From NCBI GenBank assembly GCA_033239005.1, contig BSQZ01000026.1, positions 6,279,501 to 6,343,500 of the forward strand: a stretch of 64,000 bases of DNA, written 5' to 3'. This DNA is from Lamellibrachia satsuma (Eukaryota; Annelida; Polychaeta; Sabellida; Siboglinidae). Positions 54,801 to 63,349 of the stretch are shown one piece after another. Under the pieces are notes generated by a model that saw only the letters and a list, made by a program, of their open reading frames with translations, was not told where the DNA came from and did no database searches. The position numbers and the translations under genes were made by a program. How positions within the stretch are numbered: position 1 is the first letter of the stretch; each line of letters starts with the position of its first letter.

Positions 54801-57497
54801 TTGTTTTTGTAATTTTTGTAGATAATCTCATTTTCGATAGAAGGGTTGCACTTAAATATTTTGAACAGGTGATTTTTTTGCCTACAGGATATTAATATGC
54901 CTTTCGTGAGCCATTCGCTTTTGCAGGTTTTCATCTTAATTTTTTTCCACGGTAAGCATTCATTCGTGTGTTTAGTATTTCCAGAAAGGTATCATATGAA
55001 GAGCAGTTGTTTTGATCCTTGTACACCTTCTCCCTGTTTGAAGTTTGTAATTGTGTTTTTAATTTGCTTGTTTGCTGAGCTAGCCATGCGTTTGTAAACA
55101 ATTTTGTACTCATTTTCTCTTTTTACCCCTAATTCATAAACGGTAAATATCGGGAAGTGATCTGATATGTCATTATAAAGGATACCAGATTTTATTGAAT
55201 ATTCATGAATGTTGGTTATAATATTGTCTATGAGTGTAGCTGTCTGTTTTGTGACCCTTGTTGGTTTGCTAATTGTTGGATTGAATGCATTGGCAAACAT
55301 ATTATGGATAAAATCTGTTGTTTGGTGGTTCGTGTCAGACCTAAGTAAATCAATGTTAAAATCTGCCATTAATATGCATTTCTTTCTTTCATGTGAAATT
55401 CTTCCTAATAAATCATAAAATTGTATATTAAATGTATTTATGCATCTGCCAGGCAGTTTAATGCAGTCAGGAGACCATGCCACTGGCTGACAGTGCTAAC
55501 TGCTAAGAACTGCCAGCGGAGTCTTCCTCTGCAGAAGTAAGGTGACTCAAGTCAGACTGCCTGCAGCCCTACACCAGTATAAGTATAATCTGGTTCCAGC
55601 AGTCTGACTGAAAAGTACAAAGGGGATCTTGAGTATGTTATATTGTCAAGTGCTAACCCTCTCAACAACCAGTAGTCTAAGAGCAGAAAATATAAATAGA
55701 AAACTTCTAATATAAACAGATAGCAAATTGCAACACTGCCTTTGTGCATCAAAAGAAGACACACTGAACTGAAGGAAATTGTTCTCATGTGGTCTTTATT
55801 CAAAACAAGGAGAAACAAACTTTATTCAAATTGCCACACATCCCCTTCGTTGCAATTTGGACAAATCTTCTCACCTCTACCCCTTCAAATGATGTACATG
55901 TTTATGGGGGGTAATGGTTACTCGGGTTGCAGTCACTTGCTCCCCCCCCCGGACATTTCCCCCAGGACACCTGCCCACAGACATCTGCCTTCTAGGATAT
56001 TTGCCCAGTCTGGTCTCAGTGTTATTGACTTTCTTTGGACTGGAGCGTGTTTGTCGACAACCGCTTCAATTCCCGTGGTAAGGCGTGTACAAGTTCATTT
56101 AGCGACATACCAGTGTTGTTCAAAATTGGCATTAAGTCCATGATGATAAATTCAGGAATACAAATGTCCCAAAGTTTCCCGAAAGTGACTGGCTGGCGAA
56201 TGCTGTTCGGCTTCGTTAAGTTAAGTCTAAAACACACAGCCAGATGGTCGCCGGAAGGGTTACTCTTTGTGTCTCCAAGACATGGCTCAGAAACTGTTGG
56301 CATCCCAATCAACAAGGAACTAATGCCCCATGTGATGACAATGTCCAAAGTATGGCCTTTCTTGTGTGTCGGTCCCACCACGTGTTGTACCAATCCATGA
56401 TCTTCTAACGTGCCATTGAAGCGCACCGCATCTGCATCGTTAACGTTGTCGAGGTGGAAGTTGAGGTCACCTGTTATGATTACATCGTTAGTTATAACAG
56501 CAAGGCGGTCCAAGTACATACTCCACTCGTCGAAAAACACACTGTTCTTAAAACCGTTTTGCTTAGAGGGAGGCAGACAGTACACGATGCACAATCTCAT
56601 ATTCACATCATTGGAAATGACCGTTTAGTCAATATGGTCGAAATGTATGAACATGCCATTCCATGTAGAATCCAAGGTCTTAATGGTCACTCCGCATTTA
56701 TAGAGTACGGCCACACCTCCACCGCGCTTCTCACTGGGTCAAGAGATGTGTTGTATTGTGCAACCAGATGGCACGAGTTCGTTTATAACCTGATTGTCAG
56801 TGTCGGTTCCTAGCCATGTCTCAGATAAGGCTGGCACATCGATGTCCCGGGAAGTAACAAAATCTGCCACCGACAGACCTTTGTTCTTGACTGAACGAGC
56901 GTTAAGACAACATATTGTCAGTGGAATGTCACGTTCACGTGTTTAATGACACGCAGATTAATCAGTTGGGATACATTTGCACTGGCAGATTTTATAGCCC
57001 GTGGAACAACATCGAAGTGATGTGTAATGCGTGTTTGAATCACATGTTGTTTGCAAAGGCTGTCTCGTTTGCCACGTGAAGTTGGGCGCGTTACGGATAG
57101 TCCCAAGCATCCTTATTTAATTAATTGATTAGACCATATCCACTGTCCAGACATGTGGTCCAGAGTTCTAAGACTATGTCCATCCAGTTTGACAGGACTA
57201 GTGATTATTGTGGCAGACTACCAGTTGAGGTTTATCCTGTGGACTAGTGGGGAAAAAAGTTAATTTCTATCCATGCAAACTATCTGTATCTTGTGACCTA
57301 CCTTCATGTGGCTCTTCAAAGGAACTTTCCAAGGTGTAAGTTCTAAGATCGAGAAGGTCGTCGATGCACCGCTGCAGTAAGTGCCCCTCGTCGAGTGGCT
57401 CAAAGCGATTGGATGCATGCAGCACACTGTTCTTGATGACCTCTGGTGTAAGTTGGGGGAACATTGGGGTCAGGGAATCAATAACGTTTTCTTCCAT
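36769..57497 (-). CDS. RNF216: RNF216/TRIAD3-type RBR E3 ubiquitin ligase
   Basis: RBR ligases take ubiquitin from an E2 at RING1, pass it to a RING2 cysteine, then to substrate; RNF216 makes K63-linked chains on phosphorylated ubiquitin and targets TLR/RIP and Arc pathways in mammals. Seventeen exons join in frame to about 1130 residues (human about 866). Order: CUE-like segment (residues about 10-50, [14 protein letters not shown]), SIM-like DVIFIS, 21-residue repeats (about 220-540), CUE-like [18 protein letters not shown] with a reiterated end (574-700), helical linker (709-830), RING1 ([20 protein letters not shown]), IBR (LVRCPHCDF to RYCKENW), RING2 ([19 protein letters not shown]; catalytic Cys about 1038) and zinc-binding DYNHFCQH. 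The start is the first ATG after in-frame stops in the preceding leader exon. One donor (48899) is uncertain; the rest agree in phase. Confidence 0.93.
36891..37010. repeat. (ACGC)n/(CA)n-rich microsatellite
   Basis: Runs of CATACACGCACG-type sequence on the plus strand. The Val/Cys-rich minus frame is an artefact. Confidence 0.9.
37155..37441 (+). repeat. Dispersed repeat with a 38 bp tandem expansion (5 copies)
   Basis: 37155-37260 resembles 63095-63235. From 37250 the unit TTAGTTTCGGCAACTTGC is tandemly repeated every 38 bp about five times, an expansion absent from the other copy. Confidence 0.8.
37540..37603 (-). CDS. RNF216: RNF216 exon 16
   Basis: Acceptor GATGTTCCAG (phase 0), donor GAGCAAG|GTAACT (phase 1). 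It encodes [20 protein letters not shown], the charged helix that follows RING2 in RNF216. Confidence 0.92.
38081..38170 (-). CDS. RNF216: RNF216 exon 15, post-RING2 zinc site
   Basis: Phase 0 to 0, 90 nt. Acceptor ACTTTTAG, donor CCAGAT|GTGAGT. It encodes [17 protein letters not shown] and [13 protein letters not shown], a His/Cys-rich extension typical of RNF216. Confidence 0.95.
38462..38505 (+). repeat. Dispersed repeat motif, copy 3 of 3
   Basis: GCCATTGGTTTAATGAGAG followed by TCCAACAATT, diverged from the copies at 6033 and 16668. Confidence 0.45.
38520..38620. repeat. CATGCATG/CACGC microsatellite
   Basis: Imperfect ACACATGCATGCACGC repeats in RNF216 intron 14; a similar patch is at 41995-42085. 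Confidence 0.85.
38640..38772 (-). CDS. RNF216: RNF216 exon 14, RING2 with catalytic cysteine
   Basis: Acceptor TGTTTGTAG (phase 2), donor CCCAAT|GTGAGT (phase 0). It encodes [15 protein letters not shown] then [18 protein letters not shown] and [11 protein letters not shown]. By analogy with RBR enzymes, the Cys of LDGC is the thioester-forming residue. Confidence 0.96.
39185..39282 (-). CDS. RNF216: RNF216 exon 13, IBR second half
   Basis: Acceptor CACTGTTCAG (phase 0), donor CTAGCTTT|GTGAGT (phase 2), 98 nt. It encodes [20 protein letters not shown] and [12 protein letters not shown]. Confidence 0.94.
39841..40009. other. GC-rich intronic stretch, open on the plus strand
   Basis: Within RNF216 intron 12. 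The plus strand reads [19 protein letters not shown], one TGA, then [18 protein letters not shown] and continues open through the antisense of exon 12. It looks protein-like, but no family is recognised. Confidence 0.3.
40010..40082 (-). CDS. RNF216: RNF216 exon 12, IBR first half
   Basis: Acceptor TCTGTTACAG (phase 2), donor CACAAG|GTGGTC (phase 0), 73 nt. It encodes [16 protein letters not shown] and FKCLECHK. The donor is weak (GTGG), but the join to ETCRYC is required by homology. Confidence 0.92.
40620..40700 (+). mobile_element. SINE-like body fragment
   Basis: GTGTGTCTTTCCCTTCTACC and GATCCCACACAGGG match the body near 616-690. Confidence 0.45.
40870..40969 (-). CDS. RNF216: RNF216 exon 11, linker between RING1 and IBR
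   Basis: Acceptor TTTTTGAAG (phase 1), donor CTAGTCCG|GTATGT (phase 2), 100 nt. It encodes [18 protein letters not shown] and [10 protein letters not shown]. Confidence 0.94.
41772..41820 (-). CDS. RNF216: RNF216 exon 10, end of RING1
   Basis: A 49 nt micro-exon. Acceptor GTTGTTACAG (phase 0), donor CCCAAAA|GTAAGT (phase 1). It encodes [16 protein letters not shown]. Confidence 0.93.
41821..43060 (-). other. RNF216 intron 9
   Basis: Holds a CATGCATG patch (41995-42085) and a 17 bp minisatellite (42300-42480). No exon seen. Confidence 0.65.
42300..42480. repeat. 17 bp minisatellite, about 10 copies
   Basis: GTACATGATGAGAGAAT repeats with small variants. Confidence 0.92.
43061..43285 (-). 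CDS. RNF216: RNF216 exon 9, RING1
   Basis: Acceptor TTCCCAACAG, donor GGGGAAG|GTGAGC, phase 0 to 0, 225 nt. A short internal duplication ([22 protein letters not shown]) precedes [20 protein letters not shown] and [20 protein letters not shown], the E2-binding RING1. Confidence 0.96.
43336..45057. repeat. 36 bp purine-rich minisatellite, about 48 copies
   Basis: The unit (period 34-38 bp) contains GAGATCATGGGATAGAGAG and CTAGGGATGGGGAGA. It fills RNF216 intron 8. The plus strand is purine-rich, so the transcript copy is pyrimidine-rich, and many units read CCCATCCCTAG, like a polypyrimidine tract plus YAG acceptor. Plus and minus frames through it are artefacts. Confidence 0.95.
45309..45430 (-). 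CDS. RNF216: RNF216 exon 8
   Basis: Acceptor TTTCTCCAG (phase 1), donor GAGAAG|GTAAGG (phase 0), 122 nt. It encodes [20 protein letters not shown] and [20 protein letters not shown], corresponding to the segment before RING1 in RNF216. Confidence 0.92.
46020..46200 (+). repeat. Dispersed repeat family, copy 3 of 3 (diverged)
   Basis: Similar in order to 24240-24390 (ACACAAGTTGAA, CTCAAAGTACC, CCATACATTCATT). Confidence 0.4.
46436..46486 (-). CDS. RNF216: RNF216 exon 7 (51 nt)
   Basis: Acceptor GTCTTTCAG, donor GAATTAG|GTGTGT, phase 1 to 1. It encodes [17 protein letters not shown]. Confidence 0.86.
   Translation of the reverse strand, partial: VSRHSVKRSCCSCQMN
47049..47136 (-). CDS. RNF216: RNF216 exon 6
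   Basis: Acceptor GTGCACCAG (phase 0), donor GAACAAA|GTATGT (phase 1). It encodes [20 protein letters not shown] and RRALLQAEQ, matching a conserved helical region of RNF216. Confidence 0.92.
47601..47708 (-). CDS. RNF216: RNF216 exon 5
   Basis: Acceptor TATCTCCAG, donor AACAAG|GTGGAC, phase 0 to 0, 108 nt. It encodes [19 protein letters not shown] and [12 protein letters not shown]. The donor is a weak GTGG site. Confidence 0.9.
48119..48523 (-). CDS. RNF216: RNF216 exon 4, CUE-like segment with reiterated end
   Basis: Acceptor TTATTGCAG, donor ACCCAG|GTATTG, phase 0 to 0, 405 nt. It encodes [20 protein letters not shown] and [13 protein letters not shown], aligning with the ubiquitin-binding-like segment of RNF216. 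Six tandem 15-16-residue units follow ([32 protein letters not shown] and so on). The large plus-strand frame here is a shadow. Confidence 0.9.
48899..50342 (-). CDS. RNF216: RNF216 exon 3, long low-complexity exon with 21-residue repeats
   Basis: Acceptor TTTTATTTCAG (phase 2). It encodes [18 protein letters not shown], a basic LKRRRNSQ next to acidic [10 protein letters not shown], then about fifteen 63 bp units ([20 protein letters not shown] and variants, about 49010-49905), then [12 protein letters not shown]. The right donor is uncertain: GAA|GTGGCA at 48898 keeps phase 0 with exon 4, CCACTG|GTAGTC near 48955 is an alternative, and the open frame runs to 48824. Confidence 0.82.
49010..49905. 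repeat. 63 bp coding minisatellite, about 15 copies
   Basis: In-frame period of 63 bp, e.g. TCGCACCAGCC at 49141 and 49204. Synonymous and conservative variants only, no stops in the coding frame. Confidence 0.93.
50343..51527 (-). other. RNF216 intron 2
   Basis: AT-rich. I see no gene or clear repeat in it. Confidence 0.5.
51528..51606 (-). CDS. RNF216: RNF216 exon 2 (coding), SIM-like motif junction
   Basis: Acceptor TTACATAG (phase 1), donor GATGTTAT|GTGAGT (phase 2), 79 nt. It encodes [20 protein letters not shown] then HHHDV, completed by the next exon to DVIFIS, a SUMO-interaction-like motif followed by acidic residues. Confidence 0.85.
52362..55490 (-). mobile_element. Non-LTR retrotransposon, 5'-truncated and broken (CR1/jockey-like)
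   Basis: Read on the minus strand: end of an APE-type endonuclease ([25 protein letters not shown] at 55483-55110), then reverse transcriptase ([47 protein letters not shown]), a thumb region ([14 protein letters not shown]) and the usual C-terminus ([15 protein letters not shown]). Several frame breaks separate the pieces. RT lacks the segment between CGIPQRS and NPILFADD. The 3' end has an ATTC-type tail at about 52365. Inactive. Confidence 0.88.
55992..57110 (-). mobile_element. Endonuclease part of a second non-LTR retrotransposon
   Basis: The minus strand encodes [34 protein letters not shown], then after frame breaks [41 protein letters not shown] and [12 protein letters not shown], the APE endonuclease order of CR1-like LINEs. 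It stops before any RT domain. Confidence 0.85.
57302..57497 (-). CDS. RNF216: RNF216 exon 1 (coding part), start codon and CUE-like segment
   Basis: The exon spans 57302-57529 with acceptor CTACAACAG (a NAGNAG site). ATG at 57497 starts [20 protein letters not shown] then [20 protein letters not shown], which looks like a CUE/UBA-type helical fold. Donor CATGAAG|GTAGGT, phase 1. No upstream in-frame ATG exists before stops in the leader exon. Confidence 0.85.
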
Positions 57498-57529
57498 TGT
57501 CGATGGCAAGCTTTCAGTTTCTTTTTCTG
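57498..57529 (-). other. RNF216 5' leader part of the first coding exon
   Basis: In-frame but without ATG (AEKETESLPST). Confidence 0.65.
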
Positions 57530-58420
57530 CTGTTGTAGACAGAAGAAACAGAAATTAATCACCCCAAGAAGTTAATTCCGTCTGTTAGCCTTATTTCATT
57601 GTTTAACCATTTGGCTAATGTGATTGTTTTTTCTTGGTTAACTTACTTTTTCCCAGCCAAATTAGTGAAAGTCTTCCATTTTTTTAAGCCAAACATAATG
57701 TATTTTAGCCATTGATGAATGCACAACATGAGCCTAGGTTAGCATGTATGAATAGAATAAATGATAAAAAAATTTAATAAACGATACATTGATGCAAGTG
57801 TCAGCAGTATCAATGTTTATAAAACATAATTGACAAATACCTTACAAATGCGCGCCAAATATAAAAAATATTGGGTTTTTTAGAAAGTCCAACTCAAATT
57901 TGCCATGTTGTATCCACTTTGGGGAAGAGCTGATTTTACTATTTTAGTCTAACAGTGTCCACAACAGCTTGTGGTACTTCAGTCTATCATAGGAAGTTAG
58001 GAGACATGTGCCTTCACTCTTCAGATTGTACGTCCATTGACGAGAATCCCCAGTACGACCGCCTTAAATATAGTCTCTATCAGTATCAAGCCTGCTTTTC
58101 TAACATTGCAAATTAGACAATTTTATTTTTGGTAGTCACGTCTATTATTTCCTGGAACTATCCTGTAGTTTGACAATACAATCATGTGCACTATTTCCAG
58201 GAACTGTCCTGTAGCTTGACAACACAGTCATGTGCACTATTTCTAGGAACTGTCATGTAGTTTGACAACACAGGCATGTCCACTATTTCCAGGAACTATC
58301 CTGTAGTTTGAAAAATACAGTCATGTCCACTATTTCTAGGAACTGTCATGCAGTTTGTCAACACAGTCATGTCATTAAAGGTGGAATAATAGGGGGAAAA
58401 TCAACATGAAAGATCCTTAC
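57530..58420 (-). other. RNF216 leader intron
   Basis: Contains the 46 bp repeat at 58145-58380. No exon seen. Confidence 0.6.
58145..58380. repeat. 46 bp minisatellite, 5 copies
   Basis: GGAACT recurs at 58154, 58200, 58246, 58292 and 58339 with conserved flanks. Confidence 0.9.
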
Positions 58421-58531
58421 CTGAAATTCTTTCTTTGTACAAGGGGATCCTTCTATCACTGACATGTGTGTACGCTGCCAGCTACTAGACCTGTGCACAG
58501 CGTTGTTACCCCTGTTGTACTCGTATGGAGT
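58421..58531 (-). other. RNF216 non-coding 5' exon
   Basis: Acceptor TTTTTGCAG, strong donor ATTTCAG|GTAAGG, 111 nt. The frame that continues into the start-codon exon carries TAA and TAG stops, so it is leader. The one frame open throughout (TPYEYNRGNNAVHRSSSWQR) reaches the next exon out of phase. Confidence 0.65.
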
Positions 58532-58689
58532 CTGCAAAAATGCCCCTTTTCATGTCATAATTATTTTTTAGGGTGCATGCAAACAATGCTTGCTTAAAAG
58601 TTGTACCATGTCAACATCATTGGCACTTTATTCGTATCTCATGAACCCAGAAATTAAATAATGATATGACCCCTTTAGATGGGTATCGG

Positions 58690-60960
58690 GGTGGTTGTCG
58701 GGCAGGGTACAATGTATTGTTATAAATGGACTGAGTTCGGGATGGGCACCTGTTAAGAGTGGTGTACCCAAGGGTCAGTTTTGGTTCCAATTCTATTTGT
58801 AATTTATATTAACGACATAGACAAGGAGGTGTGTAACCATGGTTCCAATTCTATTTGTAATATATATTAATGACATAGACGACGGGGTGTGTAACCATCT
58901 CCTAAAATTTGCTGATGACACAAAACTGTTCAGTCAGGTAGCATCATGTGAAGACGCTGAGAAACTTCAGAGGCACTTAAATACCATGCATGGGTGGAGT
59001 GTTGAATGGCTAATGTTATTTAATGTAGACTGATGCAAATGTGTGCACTACAGTCATAAATGATAATAATAAGCAGTATGAGTACTTCAAAAAGTTCAAG
59101 GGTGATGACCCCATAGAAACATCACATGAAGAAAGACTTAGGCGTGATAATAACAGACAAACTTGACGTAACGGAGCAGTGTGTTAAGGCATCCAATAAG
59201 ACAAACGCTATGCTAGGCATGATCAATAGAGCCATCAAATATAAGACCAAGGAGGTAGTTGTAAAATTATACAAGTCCCTAGTAAGACTCCATCTAGACT
59301 ACTGCATTCAGGCATGGTGCCCATTCAAACAAAAATATAATATAATAATAATATATAATAATTTTATTAAAATGGCAACTATAGCAGTTGAATTGTACAA
59401 TTGGCACAGTAAAACAACCAATGATAATAAATTTATTAAGACAAAAATATGACTTAAAATATAACAAACTTAAAAGGTGCATGTACATCATGTTTAAAGT
59501 TATGTTTGTAAATAAACAAGGTAAATATGAAGGACATAATCATAAATTAAAACAGGCAATACTATAGTAAAATAAATTATATGGCCTACTACTATTATGC
59601 AAAAAGTAACTAATTTATAAATGAGTTCATAATTACTGCCAGTGTCTTAAAGCATATGGTATGAGTTCTGAAATCTTGCAGTTCTGCAACTCGGCACACA
59701 TAAGTCCTCGTGTTTCGAGTTGTATACAGAGTTTTCCGGAGGGGAGGCAAAAGATGGTGTAATTTATGTGTAGATTGTTGCATGCTTATGAATAGTGTTC
59801 TACACAACTTCTCCCTCTGGTCTGACAGCGTTGGTAGACTGGCTGCAGTGATGGCTTCGGTGTACGACTTATCTTGGAAAATGATCCGCATTACCCGTTT
59901 CTGGATGTATTCTATCTGTCTTGTTTGCTTTTTTTGTAACTTGTAAGGCTCGTGTGCCACACTTGGCATACGTACTCCAATACCGATCGGACAATTGAAG
60001 TGTATATATTGATGAGGTGGTGAGGGTCAATGCCGGCTCTTTTGAGAAGGATGATGAAATATAGACATTGCGATGCATTTGTCTATGTGTGATTTCCACT
60101 TCAGTTCTTCAGAAAGAGTCACACCTAGTAGACGAGTGCTGTTTACTTGTTGGATTGGTCTACTGTCGATAGTTAGCAGTGCGATGTCCGGAGTTGATTT
60201 CTTGAAACATATCCGCAGTTCTTTCGTCTTGTCATAGTTCAGCGCCATTTTGTTACTCATGAAGAAGCTTCCCATATTGTGCAATCGTCGACATATTTTA
60301 TATGTTCGCATACTGTTTGCAGATCATTCATTTGGTGTAGGAAGCTGACTGGTCCAAATATTGTGCCTTGTGGGACACCTGCATTGACAGTGGTGTACTC
60401 CGATTTCACACTCCCGATCTTTATCCTCTGTTTGGAAGGATGTTGACACAGGAAGGATATATAAACTTATTAGAAAACAAGAAACTTAGGGTGACCAGGA
60501 TGATATCGGACTTAAGACATTTGGAATACCCAAGATGGTTAAGATCGAGCGCTAAATATCACAACTCTGGAGATTAGGCGACTGCAAGTTGACTTACTGG
60601 AAGTTTTTAAAATATTCAATGGATTAGAGAGTATACTTCCTGCCGATTTCTTTGTCACAGAAAATGAACAGTCCACAACAAGAGGGCACCCTTTCAAAAT
60701 AACCAAAGGACACTCAAGATTATACATACGCATGTGTTCATTCACCCAAAGCCAAAGGTTAATAACTGGAATAAACTTCAAGAGGCAGCGGTTATGTCCA
60801 AGAACATCAACCAATTCAAGGGACAAATTGACAAGTATCTACACAACAGAGCGGAGGATTACACAAGTCAGCCTTTGACTCCCTTCCTTGGCAACTCCTC
60901 GACTACAACGTAAAAGAGGAGATTCAAGGTAAATCAACTTAATTATCAAGGTAGTCACGG
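58690..60960 (+). mobile_element. Plus-strand LINE reverse-transcriptase fragment, split by another element
   Basis: 58690-59335 encodes PILFVIYINDIDDGVCNHLL, KFADDTKLFSQ, KDLGVIITDKLDVTEQ and LVRLHLDYCIQAWCPF. The frame resumes at about 60440 with YINLLENKKLRVTRM, LRHLEYPRW and, after breaks, GLESILPADFFV. The block between 58782 and 58896 holds a 57 bp duplication of the YINDID motif. Degenerate. Confidence 0.85.
59336..60438 (-). mobile_element. Minus-strand LINE fragment nested in the plus-strand one
   Basis: The minus strand encodes KMALNYDKTKELRICFKKS, NSTRLLGVTLSEELKWKSHI, then SVLEYVCQVWHTSLT-like, EYIQKRVMRIIF and CRVAELQDFRTHTICFKTL: palm end, thumb and C-terminus of a non-LTR RT. 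The 3' end is an AT-rich (TATTAT)n-type tail at about 59340. Confidence 0.8.
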
Positions 60961-61122
60961 AAGTGTTATTGTTAATTGTATGACGTAGATAGGAAACATA
61001 ATTTTTTAATGATGATCATATTCTTCATTTACAATGTTTGATTGGGGCAATTACCTAATTCTTTTTCTATATTTATTTCATGTAAAAATGTAACAATGTT
61101 GGAAACAAAATAATTGACGAAC

Positions 61123-61390
61123 CTGCGATGCTATGTGCGACCTCGGTCGACCCCTCTGGCTCTGCTCTGCTCTGGATGTTTTCGTAGCTCCCAGGCCCAG
61201 CAGCTATTTGGCCCCAGCTATTTGCAGTCGTGTGATTAGTGTCTGTGTGAAGTTGACAGTCAAACACAAGACACAAACACATCGCTTATGATCTCTACAT
61301 GTCCAGCGCTGACAAGTACTAAATTATATTGTAATTCTAGCTAGATATTTTGAAACAACATCTACAACCCCGAAACCGAAACTTTCCCGC
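61123..61390 (-). other. RNF216 presumed first (non-coding) exon with an upstream ORF
   Basis: Donor ATCGCAG|GTTCGT. An ATG at 61282 opens an ORF (MCLCLVFDCQLHTDTN...) that would run across the splice and stop at TAA in the next leader exon, about 61 codons in all. The 5' boundary is a guess. Confidence 0.45.
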
Positions 61391-61440
61391 CGACAACTTC
61401 CGTGTCACGTGACCATTGTTTTCCAGCCATTTTCACTAGG
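61370..61440 (-). promoter_or_regulatory. Presumed RNF216 promoter elements
   Basis: A GC-richer cluster: E2F-like TTTCCCGC (61383-61390), palindrome GTCACGTGAC (61404-61413) and a YY1-like AAAATGGC on the minus strand (about 61424-61431). Confidence 0.45.
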
Positions 61441-61889
61441 TGGCACTACAGGAGGATTCTGTGTTGACAAATAATTATTACAGATAAATATGTAAATTTG
61501 CAGTAGAATGTTGGGAGAAAATTACTTGAAAATCCAGTAAACAAAAATATTGAACGTGCCTGATACAACAGTAGTTAAAACTCAGCCCCATGACATCTAA
61601 TGGTCATACCGTTTCTTATGAGCTTTGACATTTTTCTCATAACGGTTTTCTAGCCCTACCATTTTTTCTGGTTGTCAGTGCTCAAAAAACCAAAGTATGG
61701 ATTTCTTTGTCTGATTTTTTATAAAGTATCACAGTGAAAATAAGTGTTTGCACTTTTTTTAATCATGTTATCTTAATGTGCTTTATATTTACATTTCATG
61801 ATACAAATTACATTGTCATATTGAATAAATCAAATAAAATCAGCTAAGCCTAAGCCAAGAATTTTTTTGGGGCGAGTAGAATGCAGTGT

Positions 61890-62022
61890 GCGTCCGTGCG
61901 TGCGTGCGCCTGCTTTAGAGAGGCATGATAGTGTAGTGGTTGGCAATTCCACTTTACATGTTGAATGAAATCAAAATTAATAGAATGTTACCAAGTGCTG
62001 GAAACAAACTAAGAAATGTGTG

Positions 62023-62054
<32 letters not shown>

Positions 62055-62085
62055 TGTCTGTGTGTTGTGCATGTGTGTGTGTATG
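61890..62085. repeat. (GCGT)n and (TG)n microsatellites
   Basis: TGCGTGCG runs at 61890-61910 and 62018-62085. Confidence 0.93.
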
Positions 62086-63094
62086 TCCATGTTTCTGCAG
62101 GTACGCGAGAATTCATATTGCATGGAATTAAATAACGAAGCAATTCACATACCAGCAATTCATACATAAAATACGTGTACCTTACATATGTAGCACTAAT
62201 GTTTTATTACAAAAATATACAACTGATAAAGTTGAACTGGGAAAGAACAATACACCATAAACATCTTCAAACAGTAACAGTACAGTATATTCCCAGGTGA
62301 TCTGAAGCCACAATCCTCAGATGTTATACTAAAAGCTAGACAGCGAATTGACCATCCATTCAAAAGCAATTATTTTGATAGCATTTAAATTGTTATACTT
62401 TCAAAAAGGCACATACAATATATCTAAATTTAATATTTCAACATTAAATAATATAACATATGTTTAAAATGTGTGTACAATAGTTTTCATTGTTTAATTG
62501 GAACTAGTTGGTTGGTGAAATTAGTTGGGAGTTATAATTGAAATGCCCAAACTCTGTAAAAAAAAATTTATCTCAAAGTACATCAATTAACTATGTTAAA
62601 CGTCATGTTTTAATCTTTATTGCTGTAGTATATTTATTTTCAGAAAGTTCATAAAATGTGAATTTCACAGGCCAATGAATCACTTAGTGAATTATATTTC
62701 ACCTTCAAATCTGAAGATTTACTGATCTGTCGTTAATTAGAGTAAAGCGAAGTATATACCCCAGGTACGTTGTAAAAGTAGCATATTTTACTTTATCACC
62801 AAATTGTGTTTTTTTAATATTAAGAGATGACAAATCACGATAATAACTTGTCTTGTATATGTGTATAACATTTCTAACCAACTGATATGTTATAAATACT
62901 AATAAATTCAGTGTTCAGTCAGCCAATACATTTTTTTGTACATTCCCAGGACAGAATCGACCCTTGAGGATAAACGTCTTACAGTTTCAAACTCTGTAGA
63001 TGTGTTCAGATCTACACATGTTACTATCAATGTAATGTGGCTGATTGAAACAGTCAGTTAAAGTTCCCTCCTCAGTTGATTTCATATCGAATCA

Positions 63095-63235
63095 GGTTTG
63101 TTGATGTTCACATCTGTAGTTTGTGAATAGCTTAAGAATTATGCAGTATATAAGACTGCATACTTTTGTCAAAATAATTAAAAGAATTGACATTGATCGT
63201 TATATCGGTAACTTCCAAAAGCGTGAATTATGAAT
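63095..63235 (+). repeat. Dispersed repeat related to 37155-37270
   Basis: Shares order of GTAGTTTGTGAATAG, CATACTTTTGTCAAAA, AAAGAATTGAC and CGGTAACTTCCAAAAG-like blocks. Confidence 0.6.
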
Positions 63236-63349
63236 ATAGACCTGGACTACTTTGCCGTTTTTTTTGCTGAAATGTGACCAGATCTGGTAAAAATTAGTTA
63301 ATAGTTTGTCCAATGATTTCATTAAAACTATTTAACACATTTGCACAAA

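Larger units (their letters stand above)
51607..57301 (-). other. RNF216 intron 1 of the coding part (5.7 kb), filled with LINEs
   Basis: Contains two minus-strand non-LTR elements (52362-55490 and 56000-57100). No host exon recognised. Confidence 0.75.
58532..61122 (-). other. RNF216 first intron, filled with nested LINE fragments
   Basis: See the elements at 58690-60960. Nothing else is seen. Confidence 0.65.
61441..63345. other. AT-rich region upstream of RNF216
   Basis: No gene seen. Contains the GCGT/TG microsatellites and one dispersed-repeat copy. Confidence 0.6.

Noticed and set aside
56022..56606. Host endonuclease/phosphatase gene
   Set aside because: Motif order ([21 protein letters not shown]) is the APE domain of a LINE, and frame breaks surround it.
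58421..58531. N-terminal extension of RNF216 (TPYEYNRGNN...)
   Set aside because: The frame open through this exon enters the next exon out of phase and hits a stop; the in-phase frame has TAA and TAG.
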